From NCBI RefSeq assembly GCF_000002995.4, contig NW_025062475.1, positions 13,982,687-14,046,686 on the forward strand: a DNA stretch of 64,000 nucleotides, read 5' to 3'. Origin of the DNA: Brugia malayi (Eukaryota > Nematoda > Chromadorea > Rhabditida > Onchocercidae). The position numbers and the translations under genes are program-made. Shown here piece by piece: positions 12,262-24,063 of the stretch (position 1 is the first letter of the stretch; each line of letters opens with the position of its first letter). The notes beneath the pieces were generated by a model that saw only the letters and a list, made by a program, of their open reading frames with translations, was not told the origin of the DNA and searched no databases.

Positions 12262-15200
12262 TTATTGTTTTTTGAAAAAATCTGATATTTTCCTTGTCGG
12301 TGGGCTCAACTTTTTCATTACTCTTCTTTTTTTTCGCTTTTTAGCCGTTGTTTTAGAATGGATAGCAGCAGTGATAACTTTTTTTTCTTTCTTTGTATCA
12401 GAAATAATCTGTATATCATCATCATCATCATTCTCTTCCTGTACCTCTCTTCGTGAATGATGCACATCCGCCTATAACAAAAGTTTTATATATTTTAGCT
12501 GGAATACAAAACTGCACAAACAGATTCATGTTGTACTCGTTGAACAGCATTTTTATATCAAGAATAAAGAACTTCCTGTTCAAATGAAAGATGAAGTTTA
12601 GTAAAATACTGTGAAAATAACAAAAAATTAATATGCTTCTGAAGTTGAAGATCGAAGTACCAAATTAAACTGAGGAGCTTTTTAGAGTCCTTCAACACTG
12701 ATCAACGCACCACCACAAGTAATTGGAAAACAAAGTCAGGTTACAAAATAAATCAGAAATTACTTTAATTCTAAAACAATAAAATTCAAAGCATTTACCG
12801 AAGTTTGCACTGAAGTCTTCGCTACGTTTTCAATAGGTACGGCTAAACTTCTAGTATCTTCACCGGTGGAAGCATCTAGCACTGAATTTTCCGCTACATC
12901 TATTGCTTTCGTTACCCACTCTGTGATTTGTTTCGAACGACCATCAATCCCTTCTCGAAACCGATCTGCGGAAAGCGCAATATTCTTCACCGATGGATCC
13001 CTAATAATTCATGTTGAATTTTTGAATTATTTCAAGGAGAAAGCAAAAGTTAGAGCTGAATGGAATAGTTACAAAAGAACTAAAGCTAACACAGAGCATA
13101 AACAAAAGTATTAGTATATTAAACAAAATAATAACTCGAATGTTAGCTCAATAAAATCGAATAAATTGTTTTCTAGAAAAAAGGACAAGAAATATTTTTT
13201 ATTGAAATTACCAAGTTTCCGGTATGCCCGACTTGTTAATATGTCGAAAAATTGCCCAAACTGATGTAAATAAAGCTTTCGGATCATATGTCTTCATCTG
13301 CATACTTCTAGTAAGATGTATGTCAGTTGTGCAACCAATATGGAGTGTTGAAGCGGTTCGAATATTCTATATTGAAGCTTATGAAACTCCAAATCAATCA
13401 ACTAATAATTTGGAAAGTGCAAATGAAACTCCTAAACTATAAACATGCATAATCTTAAAAATTATGAAAGCATCAAACTATTAAATGCATGCAGCACATG
13501 GCTCGATAAATGATGAATAATTAAAAGAATATCAAACTCAAGAAAAAAGCTTAGTAATGTTGCTTGAACCTTCCGCTCAATTTAATCTTTGATAAAATTT
13601 TCATTAATTTGCACTGCGCTAACTTCATCAGCTAACTAATATGTGCTTGTAATTTTTTTGATCGACCGAATCTTTTGGGTATCTACAGTTAAAAGATATA
13701 TACAACAATAAGAGATCGAAACTGCTCACTGTTAAGGAAAATAATCAGAAATGAAGTATTATCGTAGTTTTTAAACGTTTTCAAACGAGTTTAAGCAATA
13801 ATATATGATCAAATTGTTTCATACCGCTATTTGATCATCAATTAAGCGTTTCACCAATTCTTTGACTAAACCTTCCAACCAAAATTTCACATCAACATCC
13901 GTTTTTAGAGCATTAGCACCGGGGAAATTTTTACTTACAGCAACTGAGCTTTGCTTATCACGTGCAGTAACTTTTTCGTCATCAATACCTGAAATATTAG
14001 GATACGTTTTTCTGTACAAACTCCAGTCAGCATGAAAACAGAAATTCGGGACCGACAATAAAATTTCACTTCTCATTATAATCACTAGCTTTGGAAACTT
14101 AACTTTCAAACGATCTCAATACATTCCTACGTCATGTCTTTACGGACGTCATATTCTTAAATGATGCATAAAATCTAGCTTCCACATAGTAGGACTGTAT
14201 TTGAAACTACAAATAAGTCAGTATATATTTTAAAAAGAAAAGTTGAAATACCTTACCGTGTGCAATATTGTATATCCACTTTGCTTGAGCTGGAAAATAT
14301 TCGCTGAGATGTGACATCGATATTTCTGATAATTCACCCATTGTCTGTAGTTTTTGAAAAAGAAACACTATGAATTTTCCAAAATATACATAAGCTACTT
14401 AATCTGTTTTGGTAATTCAGTCCATGAACAGCAATATATACTTTAATATTGAATTTTTCCATTAATGCTCTTCCTAATTTGCCACCAAGATTTCGCACTT
14501 CATTTATAGGAGTGTATTCGAAAACTTTAGGTATAGCTTCATTGAATACAACAGTCTGCTGACCAGGCTTGTGTCGTGAACAAACTAATTTAGCAATCAT
14601 CTGAAATATGACAGTTTTGAGTATGCCACTGGAATATATTCTAAGAGGCTAACAATCTTCTGAACTCGTTAAAACTAAACGAAATAATGAGTTACCCATG
14701 GTAATAATCAAGAAGTCTAACAAAAAATAAAAAATAAGATAAAATTTTGCCATAAGAATGCTGTTAGTTAATTTTTAATTTTGATTTGAAATCAGTACAA
14801 AAAGGAAATTTCGAACTTATCTATATTTTATTATATCTTTATGAAAACAAAATTTTCGAAACAAACCTTGCTACTACCAATTCCGGCAGAACAATTGAAC
14901 GCAGTGCTTTTCTTTATATTCCTTCTTATTTGTTCAACCAAATCAGCTCCAATAATCAATTTCAACTAAAAATTACATAATTTAATAGATTTTCAGTTAC
15001 ATGACAACTAGATTTGTGATCATCGAGACAGCTTAATGACAGCATGTCCAAATTATATCTGCCAATAATTCTTCAGTTATATCTTGTTATCTCTCATTTG
15101 GTTTTCGGTAATAATAATAGGAAATAAACTTGTTTAAAAATAATTATTCATCAAAATGCAAAATTCAAGCATTGTCAAATAGAAAATTTCTCAAGTATCT

Positions 15201-16804
15201 CAATGAATACCAGTAATAGCTTTCAAATAAAGAAACTCAAAATTCAATATTTCTTTAGCCTATAGTAAATAAATACGATAATGCCTTGTATTCATCCTTT
15301 GTTTCGCATGTTTCTGATATAAAAGAATGCAAAGATCCAATCCTATCATATTTCCAATCCGGAATTTTGTCTTCATTCACATCTGTTCCGTTAGCAACAT
15401 GTGTTGTAGGAAATAAATCCATTGCATCAAATTTCCCATACTATAAAATGAATGTTTTAGCAAAAATAAATAAAAAACTTACTGGAAGGAGAAATAAATT
15501 CTTTTCTTTATCTTTTATTCATCCAATGTGGATACAATAAGGAATTTTATTTCGTTATCCGCTATCTCTATTGCCTTTGATCAATAATGCTCAACCCGAA
15601 AGACAGCAATGCTTTTCTCTAGTTGCAACAATAGACACAAATATTTAAATAAATCACCAGAAAAAAAAGTAGAAGATATATAACGAAATATAGAATGAAA
15701 TATATAATAAGCGTTACTCTAAATTAATTTGGATAATAAATAACAAATGTAAAAAAAGATATATAACTATCGAATTAAAATAAAATCGAAATACCTTAAT
15801 CGAAGGATCGGTGGTTTCGTAGATATGCTCTACTAAAGCAGTAAGATCCAAATAAGCTTCATCAACCGATGCCCGTTCAACAATAATTCGTGAATTAAAT
15901 TCATGTAAAACTTTAAATACTTCCGCAGATGCATCCCTAAATGAAACTCTAGCTTATTCAAGCTATACCTTTGCTATAGTGTTTTTTTCATTTGATTTCG
16001 AAACAATTGAGAAAAAAAGACCAAAATGGCCATCAATGCAAGCATTTCAGAACAGTGGTAACTTCCTTAGAAAAGCTAAATGATTTCAGAATTTATAAAT
16101 TTGCAAATGCAAAATTTTTACATATTTGCGTAACGACTAGCTTTTGTAAAATTAACATTATGATTTTGCAATTTATAAAAGATGCAAATATTTGAATAGC
16201 TACAAGAAGCAAAATTCTACTAACCTGTAACGTGTGATATCTGCCTTATCAACATGTTCGCCAACTGGCACATAACAAAGTGTCAATTCAGAACATAAGG
16301 TTTTGGCTTGCTCAGGAAACATACCACGTTTGATACCAAAAGGTCTTGCTTCATATGATATAGCAAGTAAGCTGCAATGAATGGTAAAAACATTTGCTAT
16401 AAAATAGACAAAATTGAAATTGTCAATAAAACCACTTGTAAAATAAAACGGAAATATTAAAAAAAAAAAAAGACTTAAATAAACGTAAAATAATTTTTAA
16501 TAAAAGATTCATCAAAGACTACGATTGAGTAAATAAATAAACAAGTGAGAAATGAAACTTTAAAGTTGGAATTAGAAATGCAACTTGAAATGAATTTTAA
16601 ATAAAAACCTGAAAGATTGCAAAATATTCAGATGAAAATTTTCGACTAATTATTTGGAAATGCTTACCCACCACCTCGATTATTACCACTGCTATGTTGA
16701 ACAACAGCGACTGGTTTACCATAAAGATGAGGTTGAAGACGTTGTTCCACCTGAACATAAAAGCAATCCATATCAATTAATGCAATTATTCGTTTTTTTC
16801 CCAT
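12262..16804 (-). CDS. polh-1: DNA polymerase eta (Y-family translesion polymerase)
   Basis: Eleven exons: 16804-16668, 16371-16225, 15936-15795, 15440-15285, 14965-14867, 14600-14442, 14344-14257, 13988-13825, 13366-13212, 13000-12799, 12471-12262. They total 1659 nt (552 aa), all in phase. The enzyme copies past UV-type lesions in the nucleus. Palm residues are visible: D11 and D13 in LIDMDCFYVQVEQ and D120/E121 in ASVDEAYLDL. Y16 sits at the steric-gate position (Phe in human). The fingers show SYEARPFGIKRGMF, the thumb TPINEVRNLGGKLG, and the little finger starts near SKNFPGANALKTD. The last exon is acidic then Lys/Arg-rich and ends in KISDFFKKQ, a PIP-box-like PCNA motif. No C2H2 UBZ finger is visible, unlike the human enzyme. 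TTTTGCAG lies just before the ATG. Intron 4 starts with GC rather than GT. Confidence 0.95.
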
Positions 16805-18496
16805 ATTATCTCTGCAAAATAAATTTTCACAACTAATAAGAAATTTGAAATTTTAAAAATAAAACAACAATTGATACCTAAATATATGTTGAACAAATAA
16901 GAATAAGAAACTAAATAGTAAATTTTTTTCCAAATAAATGTAATAGTTGAAATGCATATTTAATGATTTAATAATATTTGCTCACTAAATTAAAAGTGGA
17001 AATTTGAGTACCTAAAATTGCATAAACAATAAGTTGTTTATTAATAAATTAAGGCAACTGAGAATAAATGCTACTAATATAATTTTGTCTCTTACTATAA
17101 GTAAACACAGGTTAGAAAATACATTGTATAAATCACTTACAACAATGGAGAATATTTATGAAGTATGTTTAGGTAAAAATAAAATAAATAATACAAACGA
17201 AAAAAAATACAGACTAAATAATAATCTCAAAAAAACATACATAAATTGAAATGATATTATGCTATAGCAAATATTCAAAAAGCATTTCCTCAAAAACTTT
17301 AAAAGTTTTAAGTTTACTTTTCAAGAAAGTAAGAATTTCAAATGTTCGTTAAATTCTAATGTAAATAATAATCAACAAAGATTAAATATAAATAACCAAG
17401 AATAAAAGTGATAATTAACCAAAAAACAAAATGTAATACAAATGATAATTAACCAAAAACAAATCTAATACAAATAATAAACCAAAAAAAAAAAAAAAAA
17501 AAAAGAACTAATTGAGACTTAAAATATAGCAATGATTATTTTCAAATAAAATTTCGAACAAATTTCATATAAATTTACGATACCTCTTGAGAATACTACA
17601 CTTATTGCACTAGAATTACATTGAGTACCACTAATTAATTTCCAGGATTCCTAGAATTGAATATTCAGGTTTGTATTTAGGAATTAAAAACATATAACAG
17701 CGGTCCTAACCTTCTCAACCCAATGATATAAAATAAATAAATAAATAATACTCTCAACTCCGTCGCAATCTGAATTAAAGCCTACCAAACCTTTTTGGTA
17801 ATTTTTTGACATACATTTAAGCTTGTTCGGAGATATTTTATGTTTAAAAAATTGAAATGGAGTAATTTATAAATTCAATAGATTAGCTTAATTTTTAATC
17901 ATTAAAATTAGGATAATGTACAATTTGATAACTACTCTTTTTTTTTTTTTGATAACCTATCTGACACTCTTATTTGTTAATCTTATCATTCGTTTAATTT
18001 ATCATAACTGAAATTAAATATTATATTGTATCACTTAGTAGATTTTACTGTTGTTAATTTTTTAATAAATTTCATCAGTTTGCTTTGTAATGAAGTGCTA
18101 AAGCTTCTTTGAGTTCTTATCAATCGTTAATCTTTCACTTTGATAGTGTTATTTTGCATTTATTTGATGAGTAAATTAGAAATTTTTGTTTCTGAAAATT
18201 TGATGTTTGTATTTTAAGATTTTTTTTTTTTGACAATCTTGATTTTGCGTTCTGTTGTGATGCTGTTTACTCAAAGATTTGTTTACTATTTATCAATTCA
18301 TCACTCTTTTATGCTGTTGTCTAAATTTGATAATTCAAATAATAATTTATCTTTACTCATAATTTACTAAGTTTTCATAATTTATCGTTGTAGCGTTACA
18401 TATTTACTTATCACTTTCCTTCTATATTTATTATTTGAAATTTCAATCAACTTCATTCTTTTTTTTTTCAGATTATTTGTATAATGTTGTAATGGG
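16805..18496. promoter_or_regulatory. Divergent intergenic region between polymerase eta and the RAD51 paralog
   Basis: About 1.7 kb separates two genes transcribed away from each other, so the promoters of both, and of a possible downstream operon, should lie here. The sequence is A/T-rich with poly(A) and poly(T) runs, and no defined factor site stands out. The acceptor-like TTTTTTTCAG at 18462-18471, shortly before the RAD51-paralog ATG, is the likely trans-splice site. Confidence 0.5.
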
Positions 18497-20221
18497 ATGG
18501 AATTAATTAATGCATACGATTTATACAAACTTGAACAAGCTGATGAATTGCTTGAAACTGGTTTACAATCTTTAGATGCATTGCTAGGCGGTGGCATATC
18601 ACCAGGCACATTTTTGGAGATTGTTGGCTTGTCAGCTACTGGAAAATCACAATTCTGGTACTGTTTGTTTCATCTTATTCAAAAAAAAAAAAAAAAAAAT
18701 AGATTGAGAATCCTGAAATAGTTTGATTTTGCGATTTGGAAAATTATTCCAAACGAAAAATTTGCCGAAATTATTTCGAAAATTTCCATGTAAATTTTAA
18801 TACATTTTATTTAGTATGCAGTTAGCAGTTAGTCTGCAAAAAAATAAAACAAAAAAAGATAGTGTGTATGTGGATACAGAAGGAGGATTCCATACAAAAC
18901 GTATCTGTGATATTGCAACCAATGTATTAAAAACAATGGAACCATTAGAATCATTGAAACATATACAAGTTAGCCGCTGTCGTGATTTGGTTGAATTAAC
19001 AAGTGCTATTCATCGGTTAGAATTGTTGGTACAACAAAATCCAAAGGTTTGTTATTTTTTCTCATTCGTTTCTCTATTTCATCTTTTATAAGAAAGGTGT
19101 TCGAAGTTGCAATATCATTTTGAATTTTTTCTCTTCTACAACAAAATATAGAGGTTTCGTATGTAGTTTATTTTATTTATAATAAGATTTTCTAGACGTA
19201 GCATAGCTTTGAATTACTGAATTTGAAGATTTTTTTATTGGTATATTGAAATTCGAAATTCTAATTTATATCCTTTGTGGAATAGAGAAGAATGTTAGGA
19301 ATAAAAAAGAACTATTATAATTTCTTTTGATGCTTCATTTGGTTGTGGTACCGATGATGCTTGATTCATCTCACGTCTTATGATTCACGATTTGGCTTGT
19401 TTTTTTCAAAAGATGGGAGAACATTAGTGATCAAGAAAGCTTTTTCCAACACAGTAAGTAACTTGAAATTAAATTTTAGATTGGTCTTGTAATTGTGGAT
19501 AGTGTTGCGATGCCGCTGCGTGGTGAGAATGGCTATGCCTTACGATCGAGACTAGAAATTTCACGAATTCTTTCAAAATTGGCTGCTTCCTATAGATTAA
19601 TCGTAAATTTTCAATTGTTAGAAGTTCAATTCTTCTATTGGGCGATGCTTACTGTTCTTTTGCATTTTTGACAGGAAATTGATTGAATATTACCGAAAAA
19701 TTTAAAGCTGTTCCACTCTTATAATTTTTATTTCCGGTTGTTGCCGTAAACCATGTTACTTATCGTTTCGAAAATGAGAAAGATGGTGAAGCGCATCTTG
19801 CATCTGCGTTGGGAACTTCATGGTAATGTTTTCGCTTTTTTCTCTTTCTTAAGTTCTAAACAACATCCATTATATATAGATGAATAGATGCAATTTATAA
19901 TTTTGAAAACATTTATAATATTTAGAATTTTTCATAGTTGAGGATCATATTTTTTAGGTCTCATCGTCCAAATACATGTTTTTGGTTATATCCACCCAAT
20001 GTTAATTCTCGAAGTAGCTCAATTTTTCTGGTGAAATCGCCATCTGCCATGAATGGTTCGGTACAATTCAAAATAACGGTATATTAATTCAACATATAAT
20101 CTGTTCTTTACCTATTACATGTTGCTTTCATTTTATTCGATCATTTTTTTCTTAAATTTTTTGATTTTCTTATTAAGATCTTTCTTTTTTTTTGCAGGAA
20201 GGCGGATTGATGGAAATTTAA
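18497..20221 (+). CDS. rfs-1: RAD51 paralog, RFS-1/RAD51C-like
   Basis: Six exons: 18497-18657, 18815-19046, 19480-19602, 19737-19822, 19958-20078, 20198-20221; 747 nt, 248 aa. The frame is open and in phase throughout. The product has an ATPase core: Walker A GLSATGKSQ (residues about 44-52), CMQLAVSLQ, the DTEGGF motif, an SRCRDLVELTSAI segment, and Walker B LVIVDS followed by VNHVTYR. The CMQLAV, DTEG and RCRD stretches resemble RAD51C most closely. The length is close to C. elegans RFS-1, which lacks the usual N-terminal helical domain. RAD51 paralogs stabilise and remodel RAD-51 filaments at damaged replication forks. AATAAA signals are at 20251 and 20262. Oddity: the intron before exon 4 ends in TTATTTCCG instead of a normal AG acceptor. 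Confidence 0.86.
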
Positions 20222-20472
20222 AATAGCACTGTGATGTTGTATGATTTATGAATAAATTTTAAATAAATTTTAGCAGTAAGCTGTTTGTTATATTTTGTGT
20301 AGCATTGTCACGTGTCACTCGTATGCTTTCAATTGCAGCGACTATCTGGATCTTTCAATTTTTCGCCTTTTTTCCCTGCATGTTGAAGATCAAATTTCAT
20401 GGCCAAATTTGGTCCCAATAGTTTTTCCAGATGTTTATTAGCTGTTATTATTAAAGTTGTTAAATTCTAGAT
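20222..20472 (+). promoter_or_regulatory. Short intercistronic region, probable operon spacer
   Basis: Only 251 bp separate the RAD51-paralog stop from the HUS1 ATG on the same strand. It contains AATAAA signals at 20251 and 20262, and a TTAAATTCTAG acceptor two bases before the next ATG. This is the usual arrangement of a nematode operon, with 3' end formation followed by trans-splicing to the downstream gene. Confidence 0.6.
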
Positions 20473-23159
20473 ATGAAATTTCTTGCTGTTCTAGCAGAGA
20501 GTGGTGCAGCGGACACATTGTCAAGTAAGCTTAGTCATTATGTTATTTATTTATTTTCTTTATATTTCTTAGTTTTATTACTTAGCTAAACCCTTAGTGC
20601 TGCTATTTTTATTTGCAATATAATTGAAGAGGTTCAACTAATAGTTATCGGTTTGTTGAAACGAAATTTACTTTTGATAAATATTTCCTAGAATTATAAC
20701 CTCCATTATCTTAAAATAATGTGTTTTCTTCTTTTTCTTTACAGAAATCACCGAATTTGTTGCAAAGTTATGTAAAGATAAGGTAACATTACGGATTACA
20801 TCCGATGCCATATATTTGATTAATCCTTCTTCATTAGCTAATAATGGGAATTATTTGCAAATTACACTTAATGTGGCAAGCTTTTATAAGAATTCATTTA
20901 TCATTTTTTTTTTTTTTTTGTCGTTTTCGAAAAATTTCTATCAGTTTCATAGTATGAGTTATTTAACCTTAGCTTGTAATTTGTATTCCTTTCTCACTTC
21001 TAAAAAAAGTATAAAAGATGAATGATCATTCAAAAAGTTGAAATTTATTTTTTACTATAGACTAATGGACGACAGCATATAAATCTTTAAATCTTTTTTC
21101 AACCAAAAGAAAAAAAAATGGTCGGAATTCCTTCATAATTATGTAATTTAGGCTGAATTTTTCTCAACGTACATAATGGGTGGTGTGTCAGAAGAATTCA
21201 ACGAGATCTATATGGAAGTGGAAAAAGATTACTTGTTCAGAAGTATGAATGTGAAGGACCGGTCGACGAAAATTCGTTTGGTCAAGCTTGGCAATGTACC
21301 CCATTTAAAAGTAGAGCAGAAATCATGTGGGATGGTTCATGAATTACCTGTAGTATTGATTCCAACCAAATATTGGAAAACTTACGACATGCCTACTTTA
21401 GATAATATTTCGGTAGCATTAATTTTTGCTTAAAAAATATGTAATATTTTTAGTTACTCATAAATGTTAACTTTCGGGTCGAGATTACTTAAAATAAATT
21501 ATTTTGTCGGTAACGATTAGCATGATTGGTCCGGAAAAGTTGCAGATAGTTACATCCGCTAGGTAGGGGGTTTAGTCAAGTAATGCGGTGTAATAAGTAA
21601 CGGGATACTAATAGGTAATGTTGAATGATTTTTTTTAAATAAATATGATAAAATTATTGTTTACTGCATGAAAGATTCGATGTAGTGCACATCATCATTG
21701 TTTTTTAGTGGGTATTTTAATTTGAAGGACTGTCAAAAAAGAAAAAAAAAATGCTTTAGTTTATTTTCTTCTTGTATTTTCTTGTACTTTAGTATATTTT
21801 CTTCTATTTCTTCTTTTTTTTATTTGATATTTCAGAAATTTAATTTTCCCAATTTCTTGCTAATACTTATTGAAACAATTTTAGGTTGCCCTTTATCTTC
21901 CGCCACTGTCAACAATACGTAGCTTAGTGATTTCATTCAAGAATATGGGAGTAAAATATATGGTAAGTTTTTATTTCTTATGCAAATGAGATCAATTCTA
22001 TCATAGTGGCTTAAAATAATGTTCGAAAGCTGAGGATAAAATTAGTGTAGAAGTAAGAATTTTATTTTTTAAGGAAATTAAAGGAAATCAAGAAGGTGAA
22101 CTTCAGTTTTGCGGTGACTTAGATATGGCAAACATTGTCGTACATTTCTCGAATCTTTCCGTTGTTTCGTTGCACAACAGTCATGGTAATGTTTATCATT
22201 TTCTCATTTTATAATATGTGCTCAATTTGTATTAAAGTTATAATTTTGCTTTAGGTTATCACTAGGAGCACTGCGCGGGCAATACAAAATTTTAGAAAGC
22301 GTTGGTGATGATTTGGTGGTAATGATATTTTAAAAAAAAAAATAGGAAAAAAAAAACTTTTTGATCTAGGAATTTGGTTTGAGAAAAATTACTGTTGATA
22401 TAACGTTTTGCACATTTTGAATGAAATTTTATTGTAAGCATGGTCTTAATTAATTTACAATGGTCTCAGATTATCACGAAACACAATCAGTCCACTTCGT
22501 TTGCTAAATCATCGAGCACTTCTGTAGTTTGAACCGTAATTTAACTTAATTTTAATCTTTTATGTTGTCATTGTAATAAACTTAGTCCTAACTTCTAACA
22601 TGAAAAAAATTTCTTGTCACCTACTGCTATAAGAAAAATGAAAGAATAAATTCATATATTTCAGTAAATAATGCAGATGGCCCAGGTGTATTGCGAACAG
22701 TACGCGTTGATATCAAAGCAATTTATCTTTTTCTTCGCAGTTTTTCCAATGTTTTCACAATGTCACGAATATCGCTCAGTAAATTCCATTCCTTTTCTGA
22801 TATAACGATATAAAATAAGTGAAAAATAACTAATATGAATGTTAAATTTAGTTAAGATTTGAATGGAATGAATGAAAGGAATGAACAAAAACGAAAACAA
22901 TATCTATAAGTTACCAAAATTGATAAAATTTTTGAAGATAAAAAAAAAACGATTAAACTGAAAAATGGTTTCAATGTAATACTAATAATCTATAGTAATA
23001 CTTAGTATAAAAGTAATCATTTATCATTCAATCATTCACAATGTAATAGTAAAATTAATTTACTCAATTGCTTCAGAGATTGTCCCGGAAAAGATGGCAG
23101 TATTTTCAGTGGAACAAAATGAAGCCTCATTGGTTTATATTGTGAGTGGAATGGCATAA
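20473..23159 (+). CDS. hus-1: HUS1 checkpoint clamp subunit
   Basis: Seven exons: 20473-20524, 20745-20872, 21152-21412, 21885-21962, 22074-22185, 22665-22778, 23077-23159. They total 828 nt (275 aa, human HUS1 is 280), in phase throughout. The protein is the HUS1 part of the 9-1-1 sliding clamp (RAD9-RAD1-HUS1), loaded at damaged DNA in the nucleus to activate ATR-type checkpoint signalling. Family segments appear in order: an N-terminal MKFLAVLAE strand, LCKDKVTLRITSDAIYLI, FFSTYIMGGVSEEFNEIYMEV, HELPVVLIP followed by the VALYLPPLSTIRSLV strand, EGELQF, and a final EASLVYIVSGMA. Exon 2 uses a weak GTGGCA donor and exon 5 a TTTAAG acceptor. A decoy TTTAG at 22250-22255 would lead quickly to a stop codon. 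Confidence 0.92.
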
Positions 23160-24063
23160 ATCATTTATATGTAAATTATGTATCATTGATCTCTTACTTT
23201 TTATTCCTTTTTTTTTTTTTTTTTGCTGCTGTTTAAATGATGGAAATATTTAGTCTTTCATTTGTCAAAGCGTTCATTTTAAGCTATCTGTTCTTAGTTT
23301 AGCTCCTTGTAATCCATCTTATTCAGTCACTAGCAGTTATTTAGGACAGATTTCAGTCATTTAGAACAATTTTGAGTTGTGTTTTTTGTTTCCTTACCTT
23401 CTTTGTTAAATGATGTGAAATAAATTTTCATGCTGAAATAACTTGTTTAATTAAAAGTTTATGATTTTAATTCGTATGAATCAAAGCATAATGTTAAAAC
23501 ATACCTGTTTTAAAATATCTTTGTTATAATATGAAGGATAAGAAGAATAAAATTAGGTCAAGGCTGACCTATCATAAGTACACAGCTAATCGATGGTTGT
23601 GAGATACGAAAGATTAAAATGATTCATCGGGCATTAAAGAATGATGAATCGTGTTAATCTTAATATCTAAATTTAACACTGTAGAACAAGTATTAATTAT
23701 GTCATTTACTATTGCTTACTTCGTGATATTCTGAAACTGATCATGGTTTTTGATAAGGTCTTTTGCATTGTTATTTTTTTTTCCAGAAGGTTAAGTTATA
23801 AACTATAATTTCAACATATGTATAAGTAAACTTTACTGGGATTAAACTAAGCTTTATTAGACTAAACTTTAATGGGACTAAACTTTACTGAGGAACTTTT
23901 TTTTTCTTCATGAGATGTTCTGGAAAAAAACAAATTGTAATTTTTTTTTTTGAAATTCTTGGAATTTGATATTTTTATTTTTAATTATGTTATACCTAGT
24001 TATATCTCTGAATATACAATGAAATTTTAGAATCAACTGAGATCGTAATCTATGCAAATAACA
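23160..24063. other. Intergenic, HUS1 to myosin light chain
   Basis: About 900 bp holding the 3' UTR of HUS1 and the 5' flank of the next gene. An acceptor-like AAATTTTAG ends at 24030, just upstream of the light-chain ATG. A TTTACTGGGATTAAACT-like motif recurs loosely at 23830-23895. No gene is seen. Confidence 0.55.

Noticed and set aside
22250..22330. Apparent HUS1 exon after TTTGCTTTAG
   Set aside because: Joining it to exon 5 gives a stop within three codons; the downstream acceptor at 22665 restores the frame and family similarity.
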